From Nitrospirota bacterium (GTDB lineage: Bacteria > Nitrospirota > Nitrospiria > Nitrospirales > Nitrospiraceae), in the NCBI GenBank assembly GCA_030684575.1, contig JAUXVD010000012.1, positions 62,001 to 126,000 on the forward strand: 64,000 nt of DNA, given 5' to 3'. Position numbers and translations under genes: made by a program. Shown here one piece after another: positions 41,261 through 49,900 of this stretch (position 1 is the first letter of the stretch; each line of letters opens with the position of its first letter). The notes beneath the pieces are model-generated. The model was not told the DNA's origin, searched no databases, and was given only the letters and a program-made list of their open reading frames with translations.

Positions 41261-42136
41261 ATGATCCTAGACCGAGTTAAAACCCACTTCTCCTCTCTCG
41301 ACCCCCGCCTCTACCAAATTGCCAGCCTGAGCACCCTGCTGCTGTATGGCCTCCTCTGGCTGCACTTCGATGTATCCCCATGGCAAATCGTTGTCACACT
41401 CGGCACTGCCTTGCTGACCCAATATGCCGGCACGCGCTACTACAACCTGCCTGTCTTCGATCCCCGCAGCCCGCTCATCTCCGCCCTCTCCCTCTGCCTG
41501 CTCCTCCGCACCGACCACCTCGCCATTGCCGCCTTGGCGGCCTGTATCGCGATTGCCAGCAAGTTCCTCATCCGCTGGAAGGACAAGCACCTCTTCAATC
41601 CCACCAACCTGGCGCTGGTCCTCATACTCTCCGGCGGGTTTGGCTGGATTTCGGCGGGACAATGGGGGCAGGTCGCCTGGTTCGGCTTTCTCATCGTCTG
41701 TCTCGGCAGCCTCGTCGTGACCCGCGCGGCGCGGGCTGATGTCACGCTGGGATTCTTAGGGTTCTATGTCGGGCTACTGTTTGCACGAGCATTCTGGCTG
41801 GGCGATCCCCTGACCATTCCACTCCATCAAATCGAAAGCGGCGCGCTCCTCATCTTTGCCTTCTTCATGATCTCGGACCCGAAGACCACGCCGGACTCCA
41901 GAGCGGGTCGAATCGTCTTCGCGCTGATCGTCGCCTTCGCGGCTCTCTACGTGCAGTTCGGCCTGTTCCAACCCAACGGCCCGCTCTGGGGGCTGATTGT
42001 CTGTTCCCTACTGGTGCCATTTTTGGACTACTTGCTCCCCGGTGTTCGTTACAACTGGTCCCGCCCAACAACGGGCCAGTCCTCTGTGCCTGTTCCGCTG
42101 ACATTGTCCCTTCAACCACAAAGGAGGTTCTCATGA
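41261..42136 (+). CDS. RnfD/NqrB-like membrane protein (orphan)
   Basis: 291 residues from ATG 41261 (GAGGTG upstream; a GTG lies 9 codons earlier). About eight to nine membrane segments. The RnfD-type core motif KHLFNPTNLALVLIL at about 115-129 and ISDPKTTPDSRAGR are clear. The covalent-flavin motif (SGAT-like) of RnfD/NqrB is not seen, and no other Rnf/Nqr subunit is present, so it is an orphan relative. Its stop overlaps the next start by four bases (ATGA), so it is coupled to the DUF2330 gene. Confidence 0.78.
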   Translation: MILDRVKTHFSSLDPRLYQIASLSTLLLYGLLWLHFDVSPWQIVVTLGTALLTQYAGTRYYNLPVFDPRSPLISALSLCLLLRTDHLAIAALAACIAIASKFLIRWKDKHLFNPTNLALVLILSGGFGWISAGQWGQVAWFGFLIVCLGSLVVTRAARADVTLGFLGFYVGLLFARAFWLGDPLTIPLHQIESGALLIFAFFMISDPKTTPDSRAGRIVFALIVAFAALYVQFGLFQPNGPLWGLIVCSLLVPFLDYLLPGVRYNWSRPTTGQSSVPVPLTLSLQPQRRFS

Positions 42137-43476
42137 GACGCATCATTGTTCCGACATTTACATTCCTGATAGGCCTGCTGATCTGGAGCAGCGACGCTTC
42201 CGCCTTTTGCGGCTTCTATGTCGGAAAGGCCGACACGAAACTCTTCAACAAGGCCTCAGAAGTCGTGATCGCACGCCACGACAACAAGACGGTCCTCACG
42301 ATGGCGAATGATTTCACAGGCGAGGTGAAGGAGTTCGCGATGGTGGTGCCGGTCCCGACGATCTTGGAGAAGGAACAGATCCACGTCGGCGATGCGACGG
42401 TCTTAAAACACCTGGCTGACTATTCGGCGCCAAGACTGGTCGAATATTTCGATGAAAATCCCTGCCTGCGCTATGCAATGGAGGAACGCAGCATGGACGC
42501 CCTCAAAAGCATGGCACCGGCCTCGGTTGGAAAAGCTGAACGGCAGCGTGCCCTGGGCGTCACGGTCGAGGCGCAATATACCGTCGGCGAATACGACATC
42601 CTGATCCTCTCCGCAAAGGAAAGTAGCGGGATGGAAACCTGGCTGACCGAAAACGGTTATCGTATTCCCGTCGGCGCATCGTCTGTACTGCAGAGCTATC
42701 TGAAACAGGGGATGAAGTTCTTTGTGGCGAAAGTGAACCTGGACGAGCAAACCAAGCAGGGCCTCACCCATTTGCGGCCACTGCAGATCGCCTTCGAGTC
42801 GCCGAAATTCATGTTGCCGATCCGCCTCGGCACGGTGAATGCGGATGGGGCGCAGGAACTCTTCATATACTTCCTGACGAAACAGGGCCGCGTTGAAACC
42901 ACGAACTATCGGACTGTGCGTCTGCCTGAAGCACAGGAGATTCCGCTCTACGTAAAAGACAAGTTTGGCGACTTCTATCGCGATCTCTTTACGCAACAAG
43001 TGAAGCGGGAAAGTGAGCGCGGTGTGTTTATGGAATATGCCTGGGACATGAACTGGTGCGATCCCTGCGCAGCCAATCCTCTGTCCGTCGAGGAACTTCG
43101 CGGAATCGGCGTATTCTGGCAAGAGACGACCGGACGGATGGGTAAGGGCATGGGCCAGGCACAGAACGTCTTTCTCACCAGGCTGCATGTCCGTTACGAT
43201 GCGGCACATTTTCCGGAAGACCTCACGTTCCAGGAAACATCGGATCGGTCAAACTTCCAGGCCCGCTACATCCTGCGTCATCCCTGGACCGGTCAGGATG
43301 ACTGTGCGGCAGCGACCGCCTACCGGCAGCAGCTCCGCGAGCGCTATGAGAAGGAAGCACAGACGCTGGCGACATTGACCGGTTGGAACATCGGAGAGAT
43401 CCGCCGGACGATGAACATTCAAACGGCCTCAGCCCCGAGCGACAAGAGGTGGTATAAAAATCTGTGGGCACACTGA
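42133..43476 (+). CDS. DUF2330 secreted protein
   Basis: 447 residues with a signal peptide (LIGLLIWSSDASA, cut before FCGFYVGKADTKLFN). The body matches DUF2330: ASEVVIARHDNKTVLTMAND, FAMVVPVPTILEKEQI, LPIRLGTVNADGAQELFIYF and the CDPCAANPLS segment. Exported, periplasmic or outer-membrane associated. It is coupled to the RnfD-like gene; AAAGGAGG precedes its ATG. A perfect hairpin and a repeat follow. The family has no known reaction. Confidence 0.87.
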   Translation: MRRIIVPTFTFLIGLLIWSSDASAFCGFYVGKADTKLFNKASEVVIARHDNKTVLTMANDFTGEVKEFAMVVPVPTILEKEQIHVGDATVLKHLADYSAPRLVEYFDENPCLRYAMEERSMDALKSMAPASVGKAERQRALGVTVEAQYTVGEYDILILSAKESSGMETWLTENGYRIPVGASSVLQSYLKQGMKFFVAKVNLDEQTKQGLTHLRPLQIAFESPKFMLPIRLGTVNADGAQELFIYFLTKQGRVETTNYRTVRLPEAQEIPLYVKDKFGDFYRDLFTQQVKRESERGVFMEYAWDMNWCDPCAANPLSVEELRGIGVFWQETTGRMGKGMGQAQNVFLTRLHVRYDAAHFPEDLTFQETSDRSNFQARYILRHPWTGQDDCAAATAYRQQLRERYEKEAQTLATLTGWNIGEIRRTMNIQTASAPSDKRWYKNLWAH

Positions 43477-43502
43477 CCACGGAGACTGGCACTGAAACGA
43501 CA

Positions 43503-43535
43503 ACGGCGCGGCGTGGGATTTCCACGCCGCGCCGT
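43503..43535. terminator. Perfect 14-bp hairpin after the DUF2330 gene
   Basis: ACGGCGCGGCGTGG, 5-base loop, CCACGCCGCGCCGT, 26 bases after the stop. It is the strongest hairpin in the window apart from the repeats and lies before the convergent gene at 43762. No U-tract. Confidence 0.7.
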
Positions 43536-43593
43536 ACACTCACGCCAACCCTGCGGCTGACGCTGTTGCTCTACTATGCCGTTGAAGATATTT

Positions 43594-43764
43594 CCAGGAT
43601 GCTCAAAAAGTCCGTCCAGCAAGGCCGCAGGCGATCACCCGTTCACTTAGGGGTGGATGGGATGATCCCAACTGCGCGCGTCCAACGAGGGCCTTCCGAG
43701 GCCGCGCGTTGCGCGAGCAAAGGGATCGCCCCATCTACCCCACTCCATTTTTCAGCATCCGTTA
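43594..43764. repeat. Family-1 palindromic repeat, copy 8, interrupted by a family-2 unit
   Basis: Left end CCAGGATGCTCAAAAAGTCC through GCCGCAGGCGA is family 1; right end TTTTTCAGCATCCGTTA is family 1; the middle, about 43650-43741, is a complete family-2 unit (GGGGTGGATGGG ... CCCATCTACCCC with core GGCCTTCCGAGGCC). The family-1 apex is missing. Nested insertion or replacement is the simplest reading. The end supplies TAA for the minus-strand gene at 43762. Confidence 0.88.
43650..43741. repeat. Family-2 palindromic unit nested in family-1 copy 8
   Basis: Shares about 45 of 49 core bases with the unit at 41085-41181: GCGTCCAACGAGGG, GGCCTTC, AGGCC and GCGCGTTGCGCGAGCA. The outer pairs are GGGGTGGATGGG / CCCATCTACCCC and GATCCC / GGGATC. 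Confidence 0.85.
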
Positions 43765-44862
43765 CGTTCTGACTGAAAGAGAGAAGGTCGTCTGTCTGGT
43801 CGATTGATATGCAAGAGAGACCGAGGGTCCTGCTTGTGCTGGAGCCGCGGGAGTCTCATTCGCCTGGGTCGGCAGAGTCCCTTCGACCGGACTTTCGGCC
43901 GGCTTCCCGTTCTGCAAGGCCTTCCCGAGGTTGCTCAGGAATTGCGAGAAATACTTGTCGAGCTTTCGCGGCGAGATCCCTGAGTTTCTGGTGGCGTCCA
44001 ATACCTGCTGGACGATGGACGAGAGCTGGTTGGGCGCCGATTCTGACGCCGTGGTCAGCGGGGATCCGACAACGCCGGACGCGATGGGCGTTGAGGCCAC
44101 AGGCTCGCTGGGCACAGGCGTTTCGGAAGGCGGAGGCGTCGTCGCCACGTCATTCGTAGGTGCTTCACCCTGAGGCACGGCCTCGGTCGTTGAAGCCTGG
44201 ACTGCGCCATCAGGAACCGTGGTGTCGGCAGGGGGCGCCTGGATCACGTCATCCGTCGTCGGCAGCGGTCCCTGGGTCACGGCGGGAGTCGTGGGAGCCG
44301 GAAGGACGGCCTCAGGCGCGGTGCCTGCCTGGCCGACTACCTCGCCGGTCAATTGGGCGGCAAAGGCGGTTACCGACCGTTCATAATCAACATTCAGGTC
44401 TAGAGCGGACAGGGAGGAGTAGTTCTCAAAACTCTCGCCCAACTTGACGGCCTTGGCCAAGGCCGCGTCATCCTGTCCGCTCAAGACTTTTTTGAAGATG
44501 TTGGCAACCTTCCGAAAGAGGCTGGTGAGGTCCTTGACCTCCTGTTCGTTCAGATCGCCTTCGACGGTCACGCCAAACTCTTGCTTCAGCGAGTACTCGG
44601 CATACTTAGCGTTCACATCCACCGTCTTGCCGTCGCCTTCGGCATGGGACTTATAGCTCACCGCACGGAAATTGGATTGAAGATTCGCCGAGATGGTGAT
44701 CTTGTCTCCCTCTGCCGTCGTCACGCTCAACCGACCTGAAAAGTCGGTCGACACAGCAACTCCACTGACCTTCGTATCCAGCCGCTGGTTGCCAGTGGTA
44801 TTGGTTGGCGCGAGGTTGAAGAACTGGCTGGGATCGACTTGAGTCAGCGCTTGGACGGGCAT
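43762..44862 (-). CDS. Hypothetical protein with Pro/Thr-rich centre
   Basis: 366 residues, GAGGAG upstream of the ATG. The N-terminal 150 residues are protein-like and helical/beta mixed (SVTTAEGDKITISANLQSNF, KYAEYSLKQEFGVTVEGDL, DLTSLFRKVANIFKKVLSG); about 175-265 is a Pro/Thr/Ala-rich spacer; the C-terminus has SIVQQVLDATRNSGISPRKL and ends SLSVRT. No signal peptide. No family is recognised; the modular shape suggests a surface or structural protein. Its stop is in the outer end of a repeat. Confidence 0.7.
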   Translation of the reverse strand: MPVQALTQVDPSQFFNLAPTNTTGNQRLDTKVSGVAVSTDFSGRLSVTTAEGDKITISANLQSNFRAVSYKSHAEGDGKTVDVNAKYAEYSLKQEFGVTVEGDLNEQEVKDLTSLFRKVANIFKKVLSGQDDAALAKAVKLGESFENYSSLSALDLNVDYERSVTAFAAQLTGEVVGQAGTAPEAVLPAPTTPAVTQGPLPTTDDVIQAPPADTTVPDGAVQASTTEAVPQGEAPTNDVATTPPPSETPVPSEPVASTPIASGVVGSPLTTASESAPNQLSSIVQQVLDATRNSGISPRKLDKYFSQFLSNLGKALQNGKPAESPVEGTLPTQANETPAAPAQAGPSVSLAYQSTRQTTFSLSVRT

Positions 44863-45025
44863 GAGGTCTCTCCTCGATTAATAGGCTCGGTGCAACTTAC
44901 CGCGTAGCTCTCCTATCGGCACCCACTAGGTTGAACTTTAGTGCGGGGGCCTGCTTGTGCTATATATAACGAATACGATCTGCGACAAGGCCATCGACTC
45001 CATGCTCCACAGAGGAGGGACCGTG

Positions 45026-45406
45026 ATGACACAACGTACTGTTTGGGCCCTATTTCCGGTACTTCTGTTGTTGGCCTCCGGCTGCACACTCAAAGCCACC
45101 GTCAAGGAAACGACCGATACCACCTCCAACGTGACAGGGACAACGTCCGGCCGCACCTGGTGGAATGAAGACGGGCTCCTGCATCCCGAGCATAAACTCA
45201 CGGCCTTTCTGGCCCTGAACGAGGCCAATGTAGAGCAGGATCTGGCACGAGGGCGTGGGGAATATGTGACGTCGCTGGGCGCACTTCTAGGACTACCTGA
45301 CGACCAGCAGGCCTCCTTTCACAGCAAGGCGCAGAAGAACTTCGAGGCGCTCACCACCACCGATCGAGACACCCAGATCCAACAAGTACGGATGCTGGCT
45401 CGCTAG
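45026..45406 (+). CDS. DUF3015-like lipoprotein
   Basis: 126 residues from ATG 45026 with AGAGGAGG upstream; the track beyond is not needed. Lipobox LLLASGC, then WWNEDGLLHPEHKLTAFLAL and the segment LARGRGEYVTSLGALLGL, which resembles the DUF3015 end (DIARGEGE-type). Exported and lipidated. 25 bases before the stress-protein gene, probably co-transcribed. The family match is by pattern only. Confidence 0.7.
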   Translation: MTQRTVWALFPVLLLLASGCTLKATVKETTDTTSNVTGTTSGRTWWNEDGLLHPEHKLTAFLALNEANVEQDLARGRGEYVTSLGALLGLPDDQQASFHSKAQKNFEALTTTDRDTQIQQVRMLAR

Positions 45407-45431
45407 ACATTGCATAAGGAATAATCGACCA

Positions 45432-46259
45432 ATGCTCTCATTTCGACAAATTTTTCATCCCACCGACTTCTCCGCCGCAGAGTCGTCTGCATTCGCCCAT
45501 GCTCTCAAACTCACCTGCCTCGTACAGGGCGAGCTGACGATGATGCATGTCGACCCCACGGTTGGGCGCAAAGACTTCGAAGACTTCCCTCGCATCCGGC
45601 CGCTCCTCGCTCGATGGGGAGTCTTGCCGGAAGGCAGCTCGAAAAGCGATGTCGTGAATTTGGGGATCCAGATCAAACGAGTCCGCGCCGTCGCAGACCA
45701 TGCCACAGACGCCATCCTCCAGCAGTTGATGGCCCACCCCTCAGACCTGTTAGTGCTGTCGACGCACCAGCGAGATGGCTTCGCTCGACTCACACACAAG
45801 GCCGTAGCCGAACCCTTATCGCGCAAGACTCAGACCAAAACGCTCTTTGTCCCGACCGGCGTCGAAGGGTTCGTCTCAACGGAGACGGGCAAGATCAACC
45901 TCACCCGCGTGCTGATCCCCATCGTCCATACGCCGCACCCGCAACCGGCCATCGATCTTGCCGCAGAACTGGCGAGTGCGTTGGGCAGCGAGAAGGTCTT
46001 ATTCGAACTGGTGCATCTTGGAAAAGAGGACGATCTCCCGAAATTCACCAAGCCCGAGCGCCCAGGCTGGTCGTGGGAGACCCTCGCCGCCAAGGGCGAT
46101 CCGGTTGAGTGGATCCTAGCGGCGGGAGCGGAGTTCGACGTAGACCTGATCGTGATGATGACGGAAGGCCACAACAGCCTGTTCGACCTGCTTCGCGGCA
46201 GCACCACCGAGCGGGTGGTCCGTGGGGCCCGTTGTCCCCTGCTCGCAATACCTGCCTAG
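45432..46259 (+). CDS. Tandem universal stress protein (UspA family)
   Basis: 275 residues in two Usp domains. The first starts FRQIFHPTDFSAAESSAFAH with LMAHPSDLLVLSTHQRD, the second VLIPIVHTPHPQPAIDLAAE with FDVDLIVMMTEGHNS and the nucleotide-binding end GSTTERVVRGARCPLLAIP. The first domain's end (ARLTHKAVAEPLSRKTQTKT) is diverged and probably does not bind ATP. Cytosolic. It follows the lipoprotein gene at 25 bases. Confidence 0.87.
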   Translation: MLSFRQIFHPTDFSAAESSAFAHALKLTCLVQGELTMMHVDPTVGRKDFEDFPRIRPLLARWGVLPEGSSKSDVVNLGIQIKRVRAVADHATDAILQQLMAHPSDLLVLSTHQRDGFARLTHKAVAEPLSRKTQTKTLFVPTGVEGFVSTETGKINLTRVLIPIVHTPHPQPAIDLAAELASALGSEKVLFELVHLGKEDDLPKFTKPERPGWSWETLAAKGDPVEWILAAGAEFDVDLIVMMTEGHNSLFDLLRGSTTERVVRGARCPLLAIPA

Positions 46260-46272
46260 CCCCACGACTCTG

Positions 46273-46301
46273 TTGACAGAAAAATAGGCGGTGAGTACAG
46301 T
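46273..46301 (+). promoter_or_regulatory. Sigma70-type promoter for the secreted hypothetical at 46345
   Basis: TTGACA (46273-46278), 17-base spacer, TACAGT (46296-46301), 43 bases before the ATG. A full -35 match with a fair -10. Confidence 0.6.
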
Positions 46302-46344
46302 GGGCCCCACCTCGCACCCCACCTACTATCGACAGGGAGATCCT

Positions 46345-46920
46345 ATGCCGCAACTCAGACGCTCATCCATTCCCAATATCGCCTGGCTCTGTGCCTCAAC
46401 CTTCCTGGGCCTCTTCCTCATCTCCGTTCCTCCGGCCTCGAGCGGGAATCCTGAATACCTGCCGATCTGCAACCTCCCCAAATGTCTGAATCCTCAAGTG
46501 ACGACCAAATCAGGAATCGGCACAGCCGCAGCGACGGCTGAAGCGAGAATCTCTCCCGACGATGCGGAGAAATGGTGTGCCAGCAACAAACCACGCGACA
46601 AGTACTGCCCGAAAGAGCAGGTCAAATCAGGCTGGATCGGGTTTCGCCCCCTGTATCGCGCCAGCGCGGATTGCCTCGCCGGCCGGTTGATCGCCATCGA
46701 TGGCACGACTTACAGCTACGTCGGCATCTGGGAAGAAGGCGCGGGCAAGGGCCTACCTCGATTCCGCGCCAAGGGTGACGCCAAAGACCTGAAATGGGAA
46801 GGGTCAGGAGCCAACGTCGACCATACGGGAACATTTTTGTCATGGGGCGGGGGAAGTGCGAATCTGGCCACGCAATGGAACGTGCTCTGTGCCGGCGCCC
46901 CTGCGCCAGCCGTGAAGTAA
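46345..46920 (+). CDS. Secreted hypothetical protein, 191 aa
   Basis: Start at ATG 46345 (GGGAGA upstream) gives a signal peptide (PNIAWLCASTFLGLFLIS, cut near SSG). The mature part has cysteines in CNLPKCLN, EKWCAS, DKYCPKE, ADCLAG and VLCAG, and a beta-rich end (GTFLSWGGGSANLATQWNVL). Likely periplasmic with disulfides. No family recognised. Convergent with lhr. Confidence 0.68.
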   Translation: MPQLRRSSIPNIAWLCASTFLGLFLISVPPASSGNPEYLPICNLPKCLNPQVTTKSGIGTAAATAEARISPDDAEKWCASNKPRDKYCPKEQVKSGWIGFRPLYRASADCLAGRLIAIDGTTYSYVGIWEEGAGKGLPRFRAKGDAKDLKWEGSGANVDHTGTFLSWGGGSANLATQWNVLCAGAPAPAVK

Positions 46921-46942
46921 CCCTCGCTCCGCGCGCATCGGG

Positions 46943-49900
46943 CTACCGCAGGACCTGCGCGAGGCCAATCGGTCGGTCTTCGCCTCCCCGGTCGATGACC
47001 GTTCGTACGATCGTCCCGTCTTTGAAAACCAAGACGTTGGCCGGCACCGCCGGTATCCGCGGTCCCGGCAGGATGACTCCTGCCAGATTCAACGGGTCGC
47101 AGGCAGAGAGCGTGACCTCCTGAGCCAGGCCGAAGCCGGTCTGGCGTAACGCCCGCATCGACTGGACCGCCTCCGGTAAGGCAAATTGCTCCCCGACAAA
47201 TCCCGATACGAAACGCCCCCCTCGGATCTCGCCTTGCAGCTCCATGCGCCGATATTGCACCAGCAGATCGCGCCAGGACTGAACCAATGATTCACGGGCC
47301 AGCAAATCGCGAAACACCACGCCATACCGACGAAGGAGTTGGCGCGCAACGGACTCGATACGAGGTGATGCGTGATGCGTGATGGGTGATGCGCCAGGCA
47401 GCGCAGGCTTAGCGCTGATGGCTGATGACTGAACGCTGACCGCTTGCCCGAGCAGCGACCACCGCCCGGCTGAATGACGGGGCCGGCGAAACCGCCCTCG
47501 TCCTTCTGCACGGCGGCGACGCGGATCCATGAGCGCGCGAAGATTATCGAACCCATCGGCCGTGACCTGGCCGGTGGCCACGAGTTCCCACAGCCCCTCT
47601 TCCACTTCCGTCGGAAGATGGTTGGTCATTCGAACGAGATCGGCAAAGAAGCTGGCCCCTCGCTCAGACAAGGCGCGCCACAGGTCTTGCGCCACGGCAC
47701 TTAACTGAACAAAAGGGTCAGGCGCGGCCGATGCGATGTCAGCATGGAAGGCATCCATCAACCACTCGCTCTCCTCACGTGGAAAGATACCGATCGGCGC
47801 CACACTCGTCGGGACGATCCGACGCCGGTCAAGATCGCTGCCTTGTGCCAACCGCGGATGAGGAGACAACCGGCCCCAACTGACGGCCCCACTCAGACAG
47901 AGCCGGTCCAGATACTCCGGCTCATACTTCGCCAACCGCGCCCGTAACAACTGTGGCTCCCAGGCCGAAGCGGCCGCTTCAAAGCCGGCCAGCTGGGCAA
48001 TCACGTCAGCCAGCCCCGCCTCGCCATGCAGGCGAGCCCCAGTCGCTACATGTTGCCACCGCAAGAGAAAGGACATGAACTCAGCCGCCGTGACCGGCTC
48101 GATTTCCTTCCTCAGCCTGCCAATGGTCAATCGATGGATGCGGGCCAGCAACCGGCGATGACACCATTCTGACGCGCCCGCGCCCGACAATGCTGTGTGC
48201 TGAGTATTGAGTGCTGCGCATGGCCGGAATTGGCCGCGGAGGACTTGACCGGATGCTTCGAGGCGAAGCAGAGCATGAGAGACCGTTTCAGCCGGAAGGT
48301 GCAATCTCGCGCCAAGTTCCGTGGCCGTCGTCGGTCCGATGCTTTCCATCCAGCCGAGCATGATGGCATCGAGCGTCGTCTCATCCCCTCCCACCAATGC
48401 CGTTTCGACCTGGGCCTGATATTCCTTCGCCACCCAGCCTCTTGCACTGCCAGGCGTAAGGATTGAGGCCAGAGGCGAGAGGGGGGACAATCCGCTCGCC
48501 CCTGGCCCTTCGCCTCTCGCCTGAATAGACACCGCACGTCCAGACTCAACCAGCGATGGAAGAAACATTACCCAATCGCCGAGCGCTGAGTCGGGCACCC
48601 AGACCAACGTGAGCAAGGCATCGTGTAATTCGTCCGGATCGCGCACAACGGGCCAGGACTCGCGCTGCACGTCCTCAATGGCCGCAGGGTCTAACGCCCC
48701 AACCTCGCCGGCCAACTGAGCCGGCAACGTGCGCCGCATCTCCACCGCCCGCGCACGCCGCTCTTCCAACGGCGCATCGTCGAGAAAGGCATAGGGGTTG
48801 GCATTCAAGATCTCGTGCGAGAATGGCGAAGGGATCGGCGTATCGACCGCGACACAACGAATGGCCCCTGCTTCAATCTGCTTGAGGATTGCCGTCAACC
48901 CGTCGAGATCCATCGCCTCCGTGAAACAATCCCGCAGGGTCTCGTTCACGAGCGGATGATCAGGAATCTGGCGAATGCGCTCTCCGACAATATTGTCCTG
49001 ACAGGCGATCGCATCGGGAAAGACGGCGCCGAGCAGATCCTCCGCCTTCATTCGCTGAATCTGCGGCGGAACTTTTTTACCATGCGAAAAACGCAGCAAC
49101 AGCAACGCGCGGCTCACATTCCAGCGCCAGCGGGTCATAAACATCGGAGCCTGAAGCACGGCGGGCAGCAAGACCTCGCGAAGCGTCTGGCTATGCAGGA
49201 AGCCGAACACCGAATCGAGCGGGAAACTGTGCTTTTCGCCCAACGATATCACGATCCCGTTGTCGGTCGCCGCCGCTTGAAGTTCGAAATCGAACGTCAC
49301 GCAAAACCGCTTCCGCAAAGCGAGGCCCCAGGCCCGGTTGATCCGCCCGCCGAATGGCGTGTGCAACACGAGCTGCATCCCGCCGCTTTCATCGAAGAAC
49401 CGCTCTGCCACGATCGTCTGTTGAGTCGGCACCGTTCCGAGCACCGCCTGACCAGCCAGAACATACTCGATCGCCTGTTGCGCGCCGCGTTGATCGAGAG
49501 CGCATTCTTGGCGAAGCCACGCAATAGGCGAGAGGCGAGGGGCCATAGGCGTGAGAGGAACACCTCCGTCACCGCTTGCCTCGTACCTCGTGCCACTGGC
49601 CTGCTGCGCAATCCCTTTGCGCAGCGCTGCCACTTCTGCTGAAAGCTCTGCCGTGCGCGATGGCGCTTCGCCGCGCCAGAAGGGAATGTTCGGCGGTGCC
49701 CCCTGCGCGTCTTCTACCCGCACCTTGCCCATCTCGATACCCTTGATGCGCCAGGAGGTGTTGCCCAGTAACATGATATCGCCGGCCAGACTCTCCACCG
49801 CAAAGTCTTCATCGACCGACCCCACGACCGTGCCGTCAGGCTCCGCGACCACGGCATAGTTCGCGGTGTCCGGAATGGCCCCGCCGGACGTGATCGCCGC

